Assembly: GCA_002900995.3 (NCBI GenBank)
Contig: CM035312.1
Coordinates: 3,058,602 to 3,122,601, forward strand
DNA from: Ganoderma boninense
Taxonomy: Eukaryota; Basidiomycota; Agaricomycetes; Polyporales; Polyporaceae
Direction of reading: 5' to 3'
Length of the DNA: 64,000 nucleotides
Under the pieces are notes generated by a model that was not told the DNA's origin, made no database searches, and saw nothing but the letters and a program-made list of their open reading frames with translations. Both the position numbers and the translations under genes were made by a program. Position 1 is the stretch's first letter. Each line of letters opens with the position of its first letter. Shown in pieces: positions 47,476-58,951 of this stretch.

Positions 47476-48004
47476 AGCTCTCGGTACGACCCACTTGAGC
47501 ACCTTTCATATCGTCTTGTGCTCTAACACCAACGCCTCTTCCGGCAGTACGCCCTCGAGCGCAACTTCGCGCCAAACCTGTTCAGCCTCTACTCGGCGGG
47601 TCCGGGCGCGATCTTCCAGATCGACGCCAACTTCGGCTTCGCCGCCGCGCTCCTCGTACGTGCATGCGCTTTGTACCCTTCGCAGGGGTCTTTTATAAGC
47701 TGACGCGTGCTACTCATGACAGAACGGTTTGGTCCAAGCCCCGGACGTTGCGTCGACATCTAGCATCTACGACGTCTTCGTCCTTCCCGCGCTCCCCGCC
47801 AACTGGCCGAGCGGCTCCATCCAGAACGCGCGCATCCGTGGAGGCCTCGGCATCAGCTTCTCCTGGAATGGTTCAGCGTTGACGTCGTTGAAGGTCGTCT
47901 CGGCGGATATTGTGGCAGTCGGGAGGTGGATCCGATTCTGGCATGAGGGGAAGATCATCAGGGAGCTCATAGCTGCGCCGGGGATGAACGTAAAACTGCT
48001 GTGA
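47476..48004 (+). pseudogene. GH95 fragment 2 (last two exons)
   Basis: It begins within the last codons of exon 16 (AGCTCTCG) and contains exon 17 and the final exon to the stop after AAPGMNVKLL. It matches 38943-39468 closely, with few residue changes (for example W for R in VAVGRWIRF). The reading frames and splice sites are intact, so the missing 5' part may lie in the gap rather than be deleted. Confidence 0.9.
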
Positions 48005-48217
48005 GGACTGTGCGTGAAGTACCAGATATATGAACGGCTGTAGTAAAAGCCATAGTCACACGTGGAGTTTTCAGAATCAGGTCAAAACCTGTAAGTTTGG
48101 TCATACATTAAGAATATCGGAAGGCGTTCCTCTTGATCTCCTGCTCGCAGGTTGAGAAAGACTCACATCGACGTCGTCGGACACCCTTGACGGTCGCCAT
48201 TAGAGACACTGAGATAC

Positions 48218-48573
48218 TCACAATGGTAAAAACGAAAGAAGCGCAATGATATGCCATGTAATAAGGCCTTTGTCTTGAAGAGGGACGGAACGTTCGCCGA
48301 CTTCGGCCTGAACCTTTGAGTCGAGCAATAGAACAGGAGGCCCGCTCATCAAGAGGCCATACCGCCATGGGGTGCCACGAGAGTGAAGGGCACAGAGAAG
48401 AGAGGGTGCCGAGAGACGTGCAGGTCCAGGATTGCCTGGACGAAATGCAAGACGGAGGGCAGTTGCAAGAGCTGAGGACTCGGAAGCAAATCATAGGTGA
48501 GGGCGAGAGCGAGTCTGCAAGCTTCAATCTTGGGGGTGTTGTGTAGCTGTGAGGCCCGAGCTTTTGCTCATTC
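48218..48573 (+). repeat. Duplicated flanking block, copy 2
   Basis: It matches 41851-42215. Here it is separated from the GH95 stop by about 210 bp that copy 1 lacks, together with the last GH95 exon. Confidence 0.85.
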
Positions 48574-48814
48574 ATCAGCAAATGGGGGAACCAATTGAAA
48601 GCGCTGTCCGATGCTGGCGGCGTCCGTTCAGCGCTCGTCGGCAGTACCAAAGCTTGACAAATATTAGACTCCTCTCGACCCCTGGTCAGCTTGCGCCGGG
48701 CAAATGAATACTGGTCTGTCAAGTTAAGCCCGACGAGAGCTCCTCAGGAACATTCTGACTGTTGTCCTCTTACAGATAAGATATGTCATTCGAGGTTCTT
48801 GACCATATATGTAA

Positions 48815-49535
48815 TTAGAGGGGCGCGAATCCCTCAGCAGCATATACGGTATCTACGTACACATCCTCATCTCCAGATTCTGGATCTACTTCGTCCTGAG
48901 CGTCCACTTGCATGTCATCGTCAGATCCCATACCGTCGTCAATATCGTCATCGCCATCCTCGTCTTCATCGCCATCCTCTTCCGGCTCGCTCTCGTGTTG
49001 CTCGTCACCTTCATCCTCATGCTCTTCTGACTCGCTCTCGCGATGCTCATCGCCATCGTCATTACCACTTATGTTGTCGTTAGGGCTGTTCCTGTCATTG
49101 TTCAAGTCATGATCGGCCTCGCGCCTAGCACCTCCACACGGAGAGGTACGCCCTGAGTCCGCCCCGTCCTCAGCGTCATACTCCTCCAACACCGCGGCAC
49201 CTTCTTCGCTCAGCAAGGCCTGCGCGGTGTTCGCGAGTCGGGCACCACCCTCAAACCTCTTGTGAGTGCCACGCCGCGAAATGCGACTGGCGTGTTGCCT
49301 GGAAGCTTCCACATCGATCCCAATTCCCCTGTGACCTACACCTCCTCCCAGATGATGCATGTAAACATCGTGCTCCACGAACCTGTAAGAACGTCAGCAT
49401 CTGCGCCACTTGGATGGAAGGGTTTGGGATCACGTACATGCAAACATAGTGGTAACAGTAATCATCATCGTCATCCCCATCGTCTTTGAGACGCCGTGCA
49501 AGCTTCGACGGGCCAAGAAGCTCGGTGGTGGACCC
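48815..49535 (-). pseudogene. Older Plavaka transposase (element C), C-terminal end
   Basis: On the minus strand this continues the frame broken off at 57192. It has STTELLGPSKLARRL, a tyrosine-rich DDYCYHYVCM, an intron (donor near 49437, acceptor near 49382) and FVEHDVYMHHLGGGVGHR, the signature close to the C-terminus of many Plavaka-related transposases. A long acidic tail (EESEEHEDEGDE-like) runs to the stop at 48815. The gene is split by the 7.66 kb element B. Confidence 0.85.
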
Positions 49536-49566
49536 CATCAGGAAAAACCCCCCCTAGCAATTACTA
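49536..49566 (+). repeat. Left 31-bp terminal inverted repeat of element B
   Basis: Exact reverse complement of 57161-57191. Begins CATCAGG and contains a run of seven C. Confidence 0.97.
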
Positions 49567-50036
49567 TCAATTGCTTGTAAGTATCACTTATTACTTGTTA
49601 GGCACTGTACACAACTTGTAATTATGTATAGCTTGTAACAGTGGTAACATCCTCTCAATTGTACAGGTCCATTTGTTTAATAGCACTACTTGCCAGTAAT
49701 AGCGAGAAATTAGGAGGAATATTCCATAGATGACATGCAAGTTAAGAGAGATTCCAGGCAACAGCTCAGAGCTGCAGTATTTTCCAGTTGCTCTTTCTCA
49801 ATGCCACCACTAAGCACACACATAGTAATAGTCATCATGAATAACATTGCTCTAAGCTAAAAAGTATTACTGGATAAACCATAGGTAAGACATTGATTAG
49901 CAGGCCTGTTAACGGAAACCGAGATAACACAATCCAGAAAATGATGTACAGTAAGTAGCGCCTAGCAAATGTGTATGGACAAAAGATGAGGGTATCGTGG
50001 GTCAGTATAGTAGGGCAAGACCATTAAGAGATCAAG

Positions 50037-53000
50037 CTAGTGCCGTGTCATACCAGCAACATTCAAGTAAGTCTTCTTCTGTCCTGCGCGAGTACTACCG
50101 CCACCGCTGATGTGGAAATGTGAGAAGAAAAGGTCACAAAATGTAACAAAGATGACATACGTGATGCGCGTAAACAAGCCATGCATGAGAGCATGGTACG
50201 CCTCCGTGTTGCCAGCTTTGATGTCATCCAGCACACCAATGTTTTGCTGGTAAGCATCGAGATATTGATTGACTTCAAACTTGCCTGCATCGTAGCGGGG
50301 ATTCTTGTAGTCATCAATGCAAGCATATATCTGCAAGACAGATCAGAGGGGACAAGGAACGCCCAGGTACCGAACCTACCGCAGTTGACACAAGCGCCAG
50401 CATGGCCGCTGGAATCTCCTTCTCATCTGGACTTTCGAGAAGGGAGGACGAGAAGTGATCAGCGATACGGTACCCGAAACTGGTCCTCCGGCTAAAGAAA
50501 GCGTCTGCAAGCATGTCTTCAAAGATAGGCAAGTTGAATGCCTCTTCGCCCACGACAGACCGTGCCTGGGATTCCAAGTGTCATTAGAGTGACAGGAAAA
50601 CACAATAATGAACGGACCTCGTAGTCGTGTGGATAGATGTACGCAATTCCGTCAAGTAACCACTTCACCTTTGCTGCATCTCCAACAGCTAGGCCGTAGG
50701 CCGTCTTGACTTGGCGCTGGCACAGCTTCTTAACCTTGCCTCGGAGGATGAAAACACGGTGAGAGGGCTGAGAAGCGTCAAACAATGGACCGGGATCACA
50801 GATTGTGTAGTCAAACACTTACAATGAGACCGAGCTTCTTATGGTAAACCTCATCAGTTTCCTTGTTGCTTTTCAGCTTCGCAAGGATGTCCTTGAATCC
50901 CAGGTCCTTCGCGTGCTTGATGAGCACAGGCCGGGTAAAGTTGGCGTCCTCATCGGGGAAGGCATTGAGAATGCATGCGTTGAGCTCGCATTCGCGGATG
51001 GCGCGCACCGCGATCCGGTAGACACGGGGAGGTAGTTCGCCGAGATTCGGACGGCTGCTACCGTGCCAGACGATGTCCATGCGTGAGTCATCGTCCTCGC
51101 CTTTCTCGGAGGCAAGGTCAGAATCATCCTTCCAGACGAAGATCAGTGAATGACAATTAGGGGAGAGAAGATGAACGTACATCATGTTGACGGCGACGGC
51201 GCTTCGGCTGAGGGCGTGACAGATTCTCCTTGCTCTCGATCTCGTCCTGATGATTGTGACCGTCATCGTCCACCCACTGAGGATCCTATTGAAGAGGAAA
51301 TTAGCATGCGCAAGGATGAGCATAACAACTAACAAGGCGCGTACCTCGTTGACTCGTTTTCGTCCATGTAGAGGGCCGCCACCTGAGGACTTCTTGGTGC
51401 CTGGAAAGTGCGAGGAGCATGTCGTGAACCGTACAAGAAGAAAATGTGCCAGCGTACCTTGTTGTCCAGTTGTCCGACTGTTCTTCTTGCCACCTGTCGA
51501 GCTCAGTCCTCCTGCCCTCTTCGTCAAACTCTGACCGTGCTTCTTCGCATCCCGCCCCGTTGCTTTCGCCTGTTCCTCCGATTCCGATTCCGACGATGAT
51601 AATTCAATCATATGGTGATGACGCTTGCCTTCCTCCTCTGCCTTGCGACCGCGCCCATTCTCTTCGCGAGCACGACACTTACGTTCCTGGTCCTTCTCCT
51701 CCTCACGCCCGCGACGCTTACGGTCTCATTCCATCGCCTCCTCGCGAGCGCGATGCCTGCGATCCTGTGCCTTCTCCTCGAGAGCTCGACGCCTGCGCTC
51801 GCGTTCCTTCTCACCCTGTGCGCGGCGCGTATGCTCCGTCTCCTTCTCCTCGCGAGCGCGACGTGTACGCTCCGTTTCTTTCTCCTCGCGAGCGCGGTGC
51901 TTGCGGTCCCGGTCTCTCGTCTCCTCGCGAGCAGGGTGCCTGCGCCCACGTTCCTCCTTCTCCTTGTGAGCACGATGCTTTTGCTCGCGGCGGTCCTCTT
52001 CAACAGTGCGTTGCTCGGTTACGTCCTCTTCCTCCTCCTCGTGAGCCCGGTGGTTGCTCTTCCTGCGGGCGGGCTCTTCACCTTCGAGACTCGGTCTCTG
52101 AATGTCGGGGTCGGAATACTCGAGACCAGTGTCGCTGCTTTGCTGTGCGTGCTTTCCCTTCTTCTTCGGAGGAGGACTCTGTCAGATACACAAGTCAGTA
52201 TGCATGCCTGAATCCGGCTCAGCATGGACCGACGTACCGGTGATGAATACCCTGTACCTCCTGGGGAGTATTCGTGACTGCGTTTTTGAGTGCCAGCATA
52301 GCTACGCGATTGAGATCGGCGAGGGGATGGGACAGGAGAGCCAGGCGAAAGGGAACGACTGAGAGGGCGCTTGGAATTGGTGTTGGGTGAGAGCCCGGGG
52401 GATAGACCAGGAGAGGGTTCATGCTGGAAGAGATCTTGGTCGTCATGTAGACCTTCGTCGCCGTCTTGCCAGAATGGTCGCTGAATATGAAGAAGACAGG
52501 GAAGGAGAACGAGGAGGTCACGGCGCCGTTGATGAGACATGGCCAGAGGTGGGAAGAAAAGAATGCAGGCGCGCGCTCACCTCATTATCGAACAAGGCAT
52601 TCAAAGCGCTCGGGTTCTTCTTCGCCAGCTCCTCCAACTCGTCGCCTGACCGGAACTCGTCTTCGTCTTCGTCACCCCCGTCATCGCCTGACCCAGACTC
52701 GCTCGCGCTGTTCTCACGATCTTCAGACTTGTTGGCCTTGCTTCGCCGTCTATTGGACTCCCTTGGGACCTTGCCACCAACCTCGCGCTCCTGGGGGTCG
52801 ACTGCCGTTCTGGACCCCGGCGAATTCTTGGCGACTGCCTTCCCCGACCCACGCAGTGTGGGACGTTCGTCATCGGAGGTGTGGGTGGACATGGAAGGTG
52901 GAGGGTATTGGGACGCCATACTCGGTGGTTGTGCGGCGGGGGACGGTTTGGCTGGGATGAGGGTGAGATGGCTGCGTGACGAAGAAGTAAGTCGATAATT

Positions 53001-53334
53001 ACGTTTGACTTTTGCCTTCCGTTTATTCCCCCCTTCCAGTTCTTTGTCCTTAAGCCTGTCCTTCGGAGACTTGATGCCATACGCCTGGCGCCAGACTACA
53101 GCCATGTAAGCCACCTCTGTCTGAGTCCCTTCAGTTACTGACGACGTACCTCCGGCTGCACTTTGCGCAGACTTTCGAGTCGCTGACAGGACCATACGTA
53201 AATTTTCAGTCGAAGAGGACCCGCTACATCAAGGCTGGAAGAAGCCTTCGATGGGGAGGGGACTTACGTCTAGACTTGCGCGGGCTAGGCGGTGGGAGAT
53301 CTTCGTCTGAGAGGACAACGTTGCCGCGGGCCAT
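50037..53334 (-). CDS. DUF6532-type partner protein of element B
   Basis: It starts MARGNVVLSDEDLPPPSPRK at 53334 and ends near 50037 after at least eight exons; I did not fix every splice site. In order it encodes a Ser/Pro-rich acidic N-terminus (GDDGGDEDEDEFRSGDEL), an arginine/glutamate repeat region (about 51640-52010) and a serine-acidic stretch (MIELSSSESESEEQ). The DUF6532-like domain then follows, with NLGELPPRVYRIAVRAIREC, SRRTSFGYRIADHFSSSL and IYACIDDYKNPRY. The order and gene orientation match the partner of element A. DUF6532 has no known activity; as a conserved passenger it may act like the DNA-binding accessory proteins of plant CACTA elements (inference). Confidence 0.75.
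51640..52010 (-). repeat. Degenerate tandem repeat coding for charged helix
   Basis: About a dozen units of roughly 27-33 nt, visible as recurring CGCGAGC on the plus strand. Read on the minus strand they encode a recurring RRAREEKE-like pattern, expected to form a long charged single helix or coiled coil in the DUF6532 partner protein. Confidence 0.75.
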
Positions 53335-53615
53335 GGGAGGGTTAGGAAGGTGTGTAACTGCGAAGTGGGAGGTACGTTCAGAACTTCAGGTAAGTTAAGA
53401 TGTTGAGAGGGGAGGATGGATGGAAAGAGGCACGGTTTGCCGTGACCTGGCGGTGTTTGGAAGTGGACTGACCTGGTGCAAATAGGTCTCCTTGAGCCGA
53501 AGCCCGTGACATAGGTCTTCATTTCGTCCCGCGGCGCACCCGCGGCCCATGCGCGCTTGCATCGTATCCCTACCCGTTACTCTGTATCTACCATCATCTG
53601 CTGAATTCTACCGCT
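53335..53615. promoter_or_regulatory. Shared divergent promoter region of element B
   Basis: 281 bp separate the start codons of the DUF6532 gene (-) and the transposase (+). Element A has the same arrangement with about 320 bp. No individual core motif was assigned. Confidence 0.5.
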
Positions 53616-56600
53616 ATGCTCATGACCTCCAAATCCAAAAAACGATCCTCCAAGAAGGCTCGAAAACGCGACCAACTGTGTTCGGGCTGCAACAAAGTTT
53701 TCAGCACTCAAGGATATTTCCACCATCTTCGTCAGACCCAGAAACCGAACTGCGTCCGAGTACGCGAAAGCGATCCACGCTTCCGGTGGGACAGTCCCTC
53801 TCCCCGGAGCACTCCCTCTCCTGCCCCCTCTCCCTCCCGAGCTCGATCTCCCGCCTCTTCACCCGGTTCACCTCAGGGCGAGTTCAATAACCAACCCCAT
53901 CCGCTTGAGCCTTTTGCAGGCGACTTTTTCGGCGAGTACGAGGCGAGCGACTTCGACGACTACGATGACTTCGATGGAGGCGAGGACGGTGGGGGAGAGC
54001 AGGATGAAGAGGATGAACGGCATGAGCTTGAGGAGGATGAGGAGGCTGATGCTGATCGGTATCAAGAGGAGGAGGGCTGGGAACAGGATCCGGACGACTT
54101 ACCCTCCAACATGGACACAGGCCCTGACTCTGTGGGGCCCGATGGCCCCGATGTTCCCGACACACGAGCGTCCCAACTTCGCGCGCAGGAGCAGCTTCGT
54201 AGCAAGACCCATGTCGAGCGGTTCCCCGGCCAGCACGCAGGTGCGCCAGCACACCAACGCCGGGAGCTATCGGACTACGAGAAACAGACTGCAAATGACG
54301 ACACTATCTACTTCCCCTTCCAGTCACGAATAGACTGGGAGATCGCCCGATGGGCAAAACTACGCGGTCCGACATCTATGGCTGTGACGGAGCTCTTGAA
54401 AATCAAGGATGTGAGTACTTGCCTTTGTATCGCCCCGACTGTCGTTGTCTCAAGTTTAAACAGCTTGCAAACCTTCTCGGACTATCATTCACAAACACGC
54501 GTGAGCTGAACATCATTGTGGATGACAGTCTCTCATCTGGGCACCCGCGCTTCATCCGACGCGAAATCAAGGTCGCGGGCGAAGTCTTCGAAGTCTTCTA
54601 CCGCGATATCATACAATGCATCCGCGCGTTGTATGGCGACCCCGAGTTTGCCGGAATTCTGGTGTTTTCGCCCGAACGCCATTACGCCGATCCTGACCAC
54701 ACCGTCCGCGTCTATTTTGATATGCATACCGGGCGATGGTGGTGGGACACACAGGTGCGGATCTCCTCCCTGATTCTCACTTCTCCCTACTAATATTCTC
54801 AGGGAAGGTGGAGCTCGAGAAGCGAAAATCTGGTGCAACAATAATTCCGGTCATCATCTCCTCCGACAAGACTCAGCTGACCCTCTTCGGAAGCAAGATG
54901 GCGTACCCCGTCTATATGACTATCGGCAATCTTCCGAAGGACGTTCGCCGCAAGCCCTCTCGCCGCGGACAGATCCTACTTGCGTACCTGCCCACATCAA
55001 AGCTCGAACATATCACGAACAAGGCTGCGCGTCGACGCGTCTCTGCAAATCTCTTCCACACGTGTCTCTCCGCCATCGTCAAACCGCTTGCCAAGGCAGG
55101 TGTATATGGCATCAAGGTCACGAGCAGTGACGGGGTCGTCCGTCGCGGCCATCCAATCTTCGCGATGTACATAGGTGACTACCCCGAGCAACTCCTTGTT
55201 ACATGCTGCAAGACCGGGACTTGCCCCAAGTGCGACATCCGTCCGGATGAGCTCGGTGACGACACGCAGGCTGATCGCACACTGCGCGACCTTCCGCGGG
55301 TGTTGACTGCCCTAACCGAGGCTAGTAGCACACCGGCTGCGTTCACGCGGGCCTGTCAAGAGGCCGGAATCAAGCCTGTTCCTCGCCCCTTCTGGCAGGG
55401 TCTTCCATTCGTCAACATCTTTCGATCTATCACCCCCGACATACTCCATCAGCTCCACCAAGGAGTGATCAAGCACGTTCTGAGTTGGCTGAAGGCAGCC
55501 TTCGGCGCGGAGGAGCTGGATGCACGGTGTCGCCGGCTTCCCCCCAACCATCAACTCCGGCTCTTCTTGAAGGGAATTACTTCCCTTCAACGTGTTACCG
55601 GGAAGGAACATGCTCACATCTGCCGTTTCCTGCTCGGCCTTGTGGCCGGCCTCCCTCTCCGTGGTGGTTTCTCCCCCGTCCGCCTTGTCCGTGCCGTGCG
55701 CGCAATTCTAGACTTCCTATACATCGCACAGTACCCTGCTCACACATCGGAGACCCTAGTCCAACTTCATACCGCACTCGAGACCTTTCACGCAAATAAG
55801 GCCATTTTCGTCGATCTGGGTATCCGTGAGCACTTCCATTTTCCAAAACTTCACTCCCTCGACCACTACGTTGTTTCCATCAAGCTCTTCGGGACCACAG
55901 ACAACTACGACACGCAGCACACGGAGCGACTCCACATCGACTTCATGAAGGATGCTTATCGAGCATCCAATCGGAAGGATGAGTACCCGCAAATGACTGT
56001 GTGGCTGGAGCGTCGTGAGAAGGTTCTGCGCCATGATGCATACGTCCAGTGGCGCCTGAGCCGATTTATCACCGGAGGATCAGGCAGCTCGGACCTCGGC
56101 TCAAGCACTGCAGCATCGTCCCCCCGCAACCATGGTCGCATCCTTCCCCAACCGCTTCCTCTCCCTCTCCCCCCCAATCCTGCCACTCCAGCAACTGGAC
56201 CTACACTCACCCGAATGAAGCTCGCGAAATGGCCGACCGTGAAGGTGCTCACATTTCCGGCCGCTGTCCAAGACTATGGTGCTACGTTCTTCCGTCACGC
56301 CCTTGCCCGTTTTATTGTCAAATATCGCAACCCGTATCTTCTTCCCCATCAAATTGAACGCGAAGCCAGTGATTTTATTTTTCATTTCAGCCGTATCCCT
56401 GTTTTCCATCGCATCAAGTTTATACTTGAAGATGCACAGCGTCTTGGGATTATGCAATCAATGCATGATGTTGTACATGCGCGGCCGGGGCGGAAGGACC
56501 GTCTGGGAAGACCAGTTCCTCCGCGGTTCGACACTGTGCTTGTGAACGAGGGGACAGGATGTGCAATGGGTATGCAAGGTGCGTACTAATCTATACTACT

Positions 56601-56998
56601 CCTCAGTCGTGTGATACAGTACATAAATTTCCCATGCTTGTCTAGGTTACCATGTTGGCCGTGTTCATCTTATCTTCAAGCTGCCCTCAAGTGCCCGTGA
56701 AAACCATATGCCAAGTGTTGTCCTTCCTGGGCATCTTGCATATGTTGAGTGGTACACAGCGTTTACACAGCCGGACCCCGTCCACAAGATGTATAAGGTT
56801 TCTCGCTGTCTTAACGCTCAGGGCGAGCGTCTTGCAGAAATTATCGAGGTTCGGAATATTCGCCGTAGCTGTCATTTGCTTCCAGTGTTTGGAAATGTTG
56901 CTTCTCGAGACTTGACTAGTAGTAGCATACTTGACAACTGTAAAGATTACTGGGTGAACCCCTTCAGCGACCAGCATATGTACATGACACTGTTCTAA
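53616..56998 (+). CDS. Plavaka-type transposase, intact (element B)
   Basis: Four exons (53616-54410, 54464-54754, 54808-56578, 56646-56998) give 1,069 residues with no frame break. Residues ~15-50 hold a C2H2-like motif (CSGCNKVFSTQGYFHHLRQ plus a following C). An acidic linker leads to VFSPERHY and WWWDTQ. The core block is IISSDKTQLTLFGSKMAYP, then VYMTIGNLPKDVRRKPSRR, followed by CCKTGTCPKCDI (zinc-binding-like), ITPDILHQLHQGVIKHVLSW, and later GTTDNYDTQHTERLHIDFMK. These are shared by Plavaka transposases, which are thought to use a DDE-type mechanism in a CACTA-like group. The third acceptor (GGAAG|GTG) is atypical but is the one that keeps frame. It should cut and paste the element bounded by the 31-bp repeats. 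Confidence 0.92.
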
Positions 56999-57160
56999 TG
57001 AATATAAAATGCTGTCTATTACTGCTCAATACTGCTTGTTTGATCCATCCCTTGTTGCATCCTCCAATAAATGGGAATCTGGTGTATAATGGAGTAATGG
57101 ATTCAAATTACTACCATTACTTGTATCAAATAGTCAAAAACAGATGGTTACATATATTGT

Positions 57161-57191
57161 TAGTAATTGCTAGGGGGGGTTTTTCCTGATG
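57161..57191 (-). repeat. Right 31-bp terminal inverted repeat of element B
   Basis: Exact reverse complement of 49536-49566. The flanking CCATGG provides the CC target duplicate. Confidence 0.97.
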
Positions 57192-58612
57192 CCATGGTCA
57201 AACCCGGGGATGAGGTATGCTCCACGAATGATATCGTACGGGTCAACAAAGCCGAAAGGTGCGTAATCGGGGTCAGTCGCATCCACAAATTGCAGCCGTG
57301 GGAGACGACAATGCTGGAAGCCTGAGTTGTAGGACATATCACGTTCAAACCACCTAACCCACACGAAATCAACGCGCTGCCACTTTTGTGATGCATGCGT
57401 TGATCCAGGGCCAACGTAACGCACGTTTGCGTGGAAGATACTCATAACGCGGGCGAACCAGTAGGGGTCACCCTCGTTGTCAGGTGAGAGTACCATGACG
57501 TCGGCGTGCGTCCTCGGGTTGATGGTATCTTGCTCACGACGCATGTTGTACGATGTGTAGTTGATGCGAATTGTACTATGGCGATATAATCGATGATTGA
57601 GGATCTGCACGCCGTGGAGTTGGTCGTCCGAGAACCCTTCTTCAGGCTCAGCCTCGCGACCAAGCAGGTGACGAACCAGGTGCCCAAACAGCAGAGGCAT
57701 GAAATCCTAGATAGCATGCAGCATGAGGATCGAGGCAAATGCTAGAGAGAAAGAGGCGGCATACAGCAACAGCGGGATCATGCTGGTTATCACCTAGCCA
57801 TTGATAGAGGTCGATAGTTTGGTGATGAGATATAGAGACTGCATAATGGTCATGTGGTGGAGTGGGAGAAAGGGCGCGGGAGCGAAACTGAGCAGAGATG
57901 TGAGAACTCGCAGTAGAACGTCCTCGAGCCTCTGCCAAAGCAATCTTTGCACGTTTCTTGTCCAGCTTCTGCGCAGACAGGGGCTGGAATGAATCTTTCT
58001 GGCGGATTGAAGCAAGGAGACTGCGTTTGCGTTCTTTACGTGCGATCTGGAGTTCGTACGCTACCCTGTTTGTCCTGGCATAAAACCATTTGACATGCCG
58101 ATGTTCCAATTCTCCCTAGGCAAAGAGAGACGTAAACATTTCAAGTTCAACCACTGCACCGGTACTTGCGCAGCGTACAGATCAAAAGTGCTTACCACTT
58201 GAGTGTTGAAGTTATCAGTAGTTCCGGACCACTCGATGTAGTCCGGGTAGTCACCCAGACTGTGGAACTTATAGGTGCAATGGACAGTAAACGCAGCGGA
58301 TTTGCGTGCCGTAGATTGTTCAGTGTTCGAGGATGCAGCCTTGGCTCGCCGCACACGAGCTGTGGCTTCTGATTGCAACTCCTTTGTAGCGTATCTAGGG
58401 CACGTCATTTCGGCAAATCTGCGAATAGCTTCATACATGTGTCCGGTCGCGGCCCGGAAGATATCTAGCGTGACCTGTGTGTGTAAGCGGAGCTTCGCCA
58501 GTGCATGCCAGTTGGCAAGCTCAAACAGAAGGTCCGTGACTGTCTCATCGTCGCGTAGTTCAAGAAGTCCTTCGAAAGCTGGCATAATAGTCTGGAGTGT
58601 CATGAACGGCAC
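57192..58612 (-). pseudogene. Older Plavaka transposase (element C), upstream part
   Basis: Exons read TLQTIMPAFEGLLELRDDE and LANWHALAKLRLHTQVTLD, then EWSGTTDNFNTQ, EHRHVKWFYARTN, INPRTHADVMVLSPDNEGDP and YWFARVMSIFHANV. The part ends at FGFVDPYDIIRGAYLIPGFD, exactly where element B begins. These are conserved C-terminal-half motifs of Plavaka transposases whose normal length is about 1,000 residues. The N-terminal half, with the SDKT block, is absent: an in-frame stop appears just above 58605 and retroelement sequence follows, so the gene was truncated before or by that insertion. Confidence 0.85.
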
Positions 58613-58837
58613 GCTCCGCGCCTACCCCGGCGTCTCTCTTTCCCTTTTTGGACTGTTTGCCTCCCGCGTCGTCCTTATTGTCCTCCGTTGTTTAGCAAAC
58701 CCGTCCCTTGTTCTCGCAGTACAATAACTCCTGTCACCCATTGTTCCCGTCGTCATTGTACTACATACCATTGTTCTTCCACTGATTCCCGTGTCCATAG
58801 TTACCTATTGTCTCCGGTTCCCATTGTCCGCTACATG

Positions 58838-58844
58838 TATATAA
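58838..58844 (+). promoter_or_regulatory. LTR TATA box
   Basis: TATATAA, 29 nt upstream of the inferred first transcribed base at 58873. Confidence 0.7.
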
Positions 58845-58872
58845 GACCTGTACTTCGCTACCTGGAGACCTC

Positions 58873-58883
58873 AGTTTCGACCT
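58873..58883 (+). promoter_or_regulatory. Candidate self-primer at the transcript 5' end
   Basis: AGTTTCGACCT is the exact reverse complement of AGGTCGAAACT at 59060-59070. In Tf1/sushi-type retrotransposons the first 11 transcribed bases fold back onto such a site to prime minus-strand DNA synthesis. Length (11) and TATA spacing both fit. Confidence 0.7.
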
Positions 58884-58894
58884 CTTGTCTCCAG

Positions 58895-58951
58895 GTAAGC
58901 CTCACTGTATTCTCGCTCGTTACTTACTCGCTCAATACATCTTGTCTCCAG
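58895..58951 (+). other. Candidate leader intron in the LTR
   Basis: GTAAGC at 58895 and CTCCAG ending at 58951 bound a 57-nt stretch typical of introns here. Both junctions end in the same 11 bases (CTTGTCTCCAG at 58884-58894 and 58941-58951), so it could also be a plain direct repeat. Confidence 0.35.

Larger units (their letters stand above)
49536..57191. mobile_element. Complete Plavaka-type DNA transposon (element B), 7.66 kb
   Basis: The ends 49536-49566 and 57161-57191 are perfect 31-bp inverted repeats beginning CATCAGGAAAAACCCCCCC. Both flanks carry CC, a 2-bp target duplication. Removing the element and one CC rejoins the interrupted transposase of element C in frame. Inside are an intact transposase gene (+) and a DUF6532-type gene (-) in head-to-head order. 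Sub-terminal copies of a TTACTTGT-like motif occur near both ends, as in CACTA elements. Perfect repeats and an unbroken transposase frame point to recent, possibly continuing, activity. Confidence 0.92.

Noticed and set aside
51446..52243. 265-residue repetitive frame on the plus strand
   Set aside because: Antisense of the tandem-repeat part of the DUF6532 partner gene; the minus-strand reading gives the charged helix and joins neighbouring exons.
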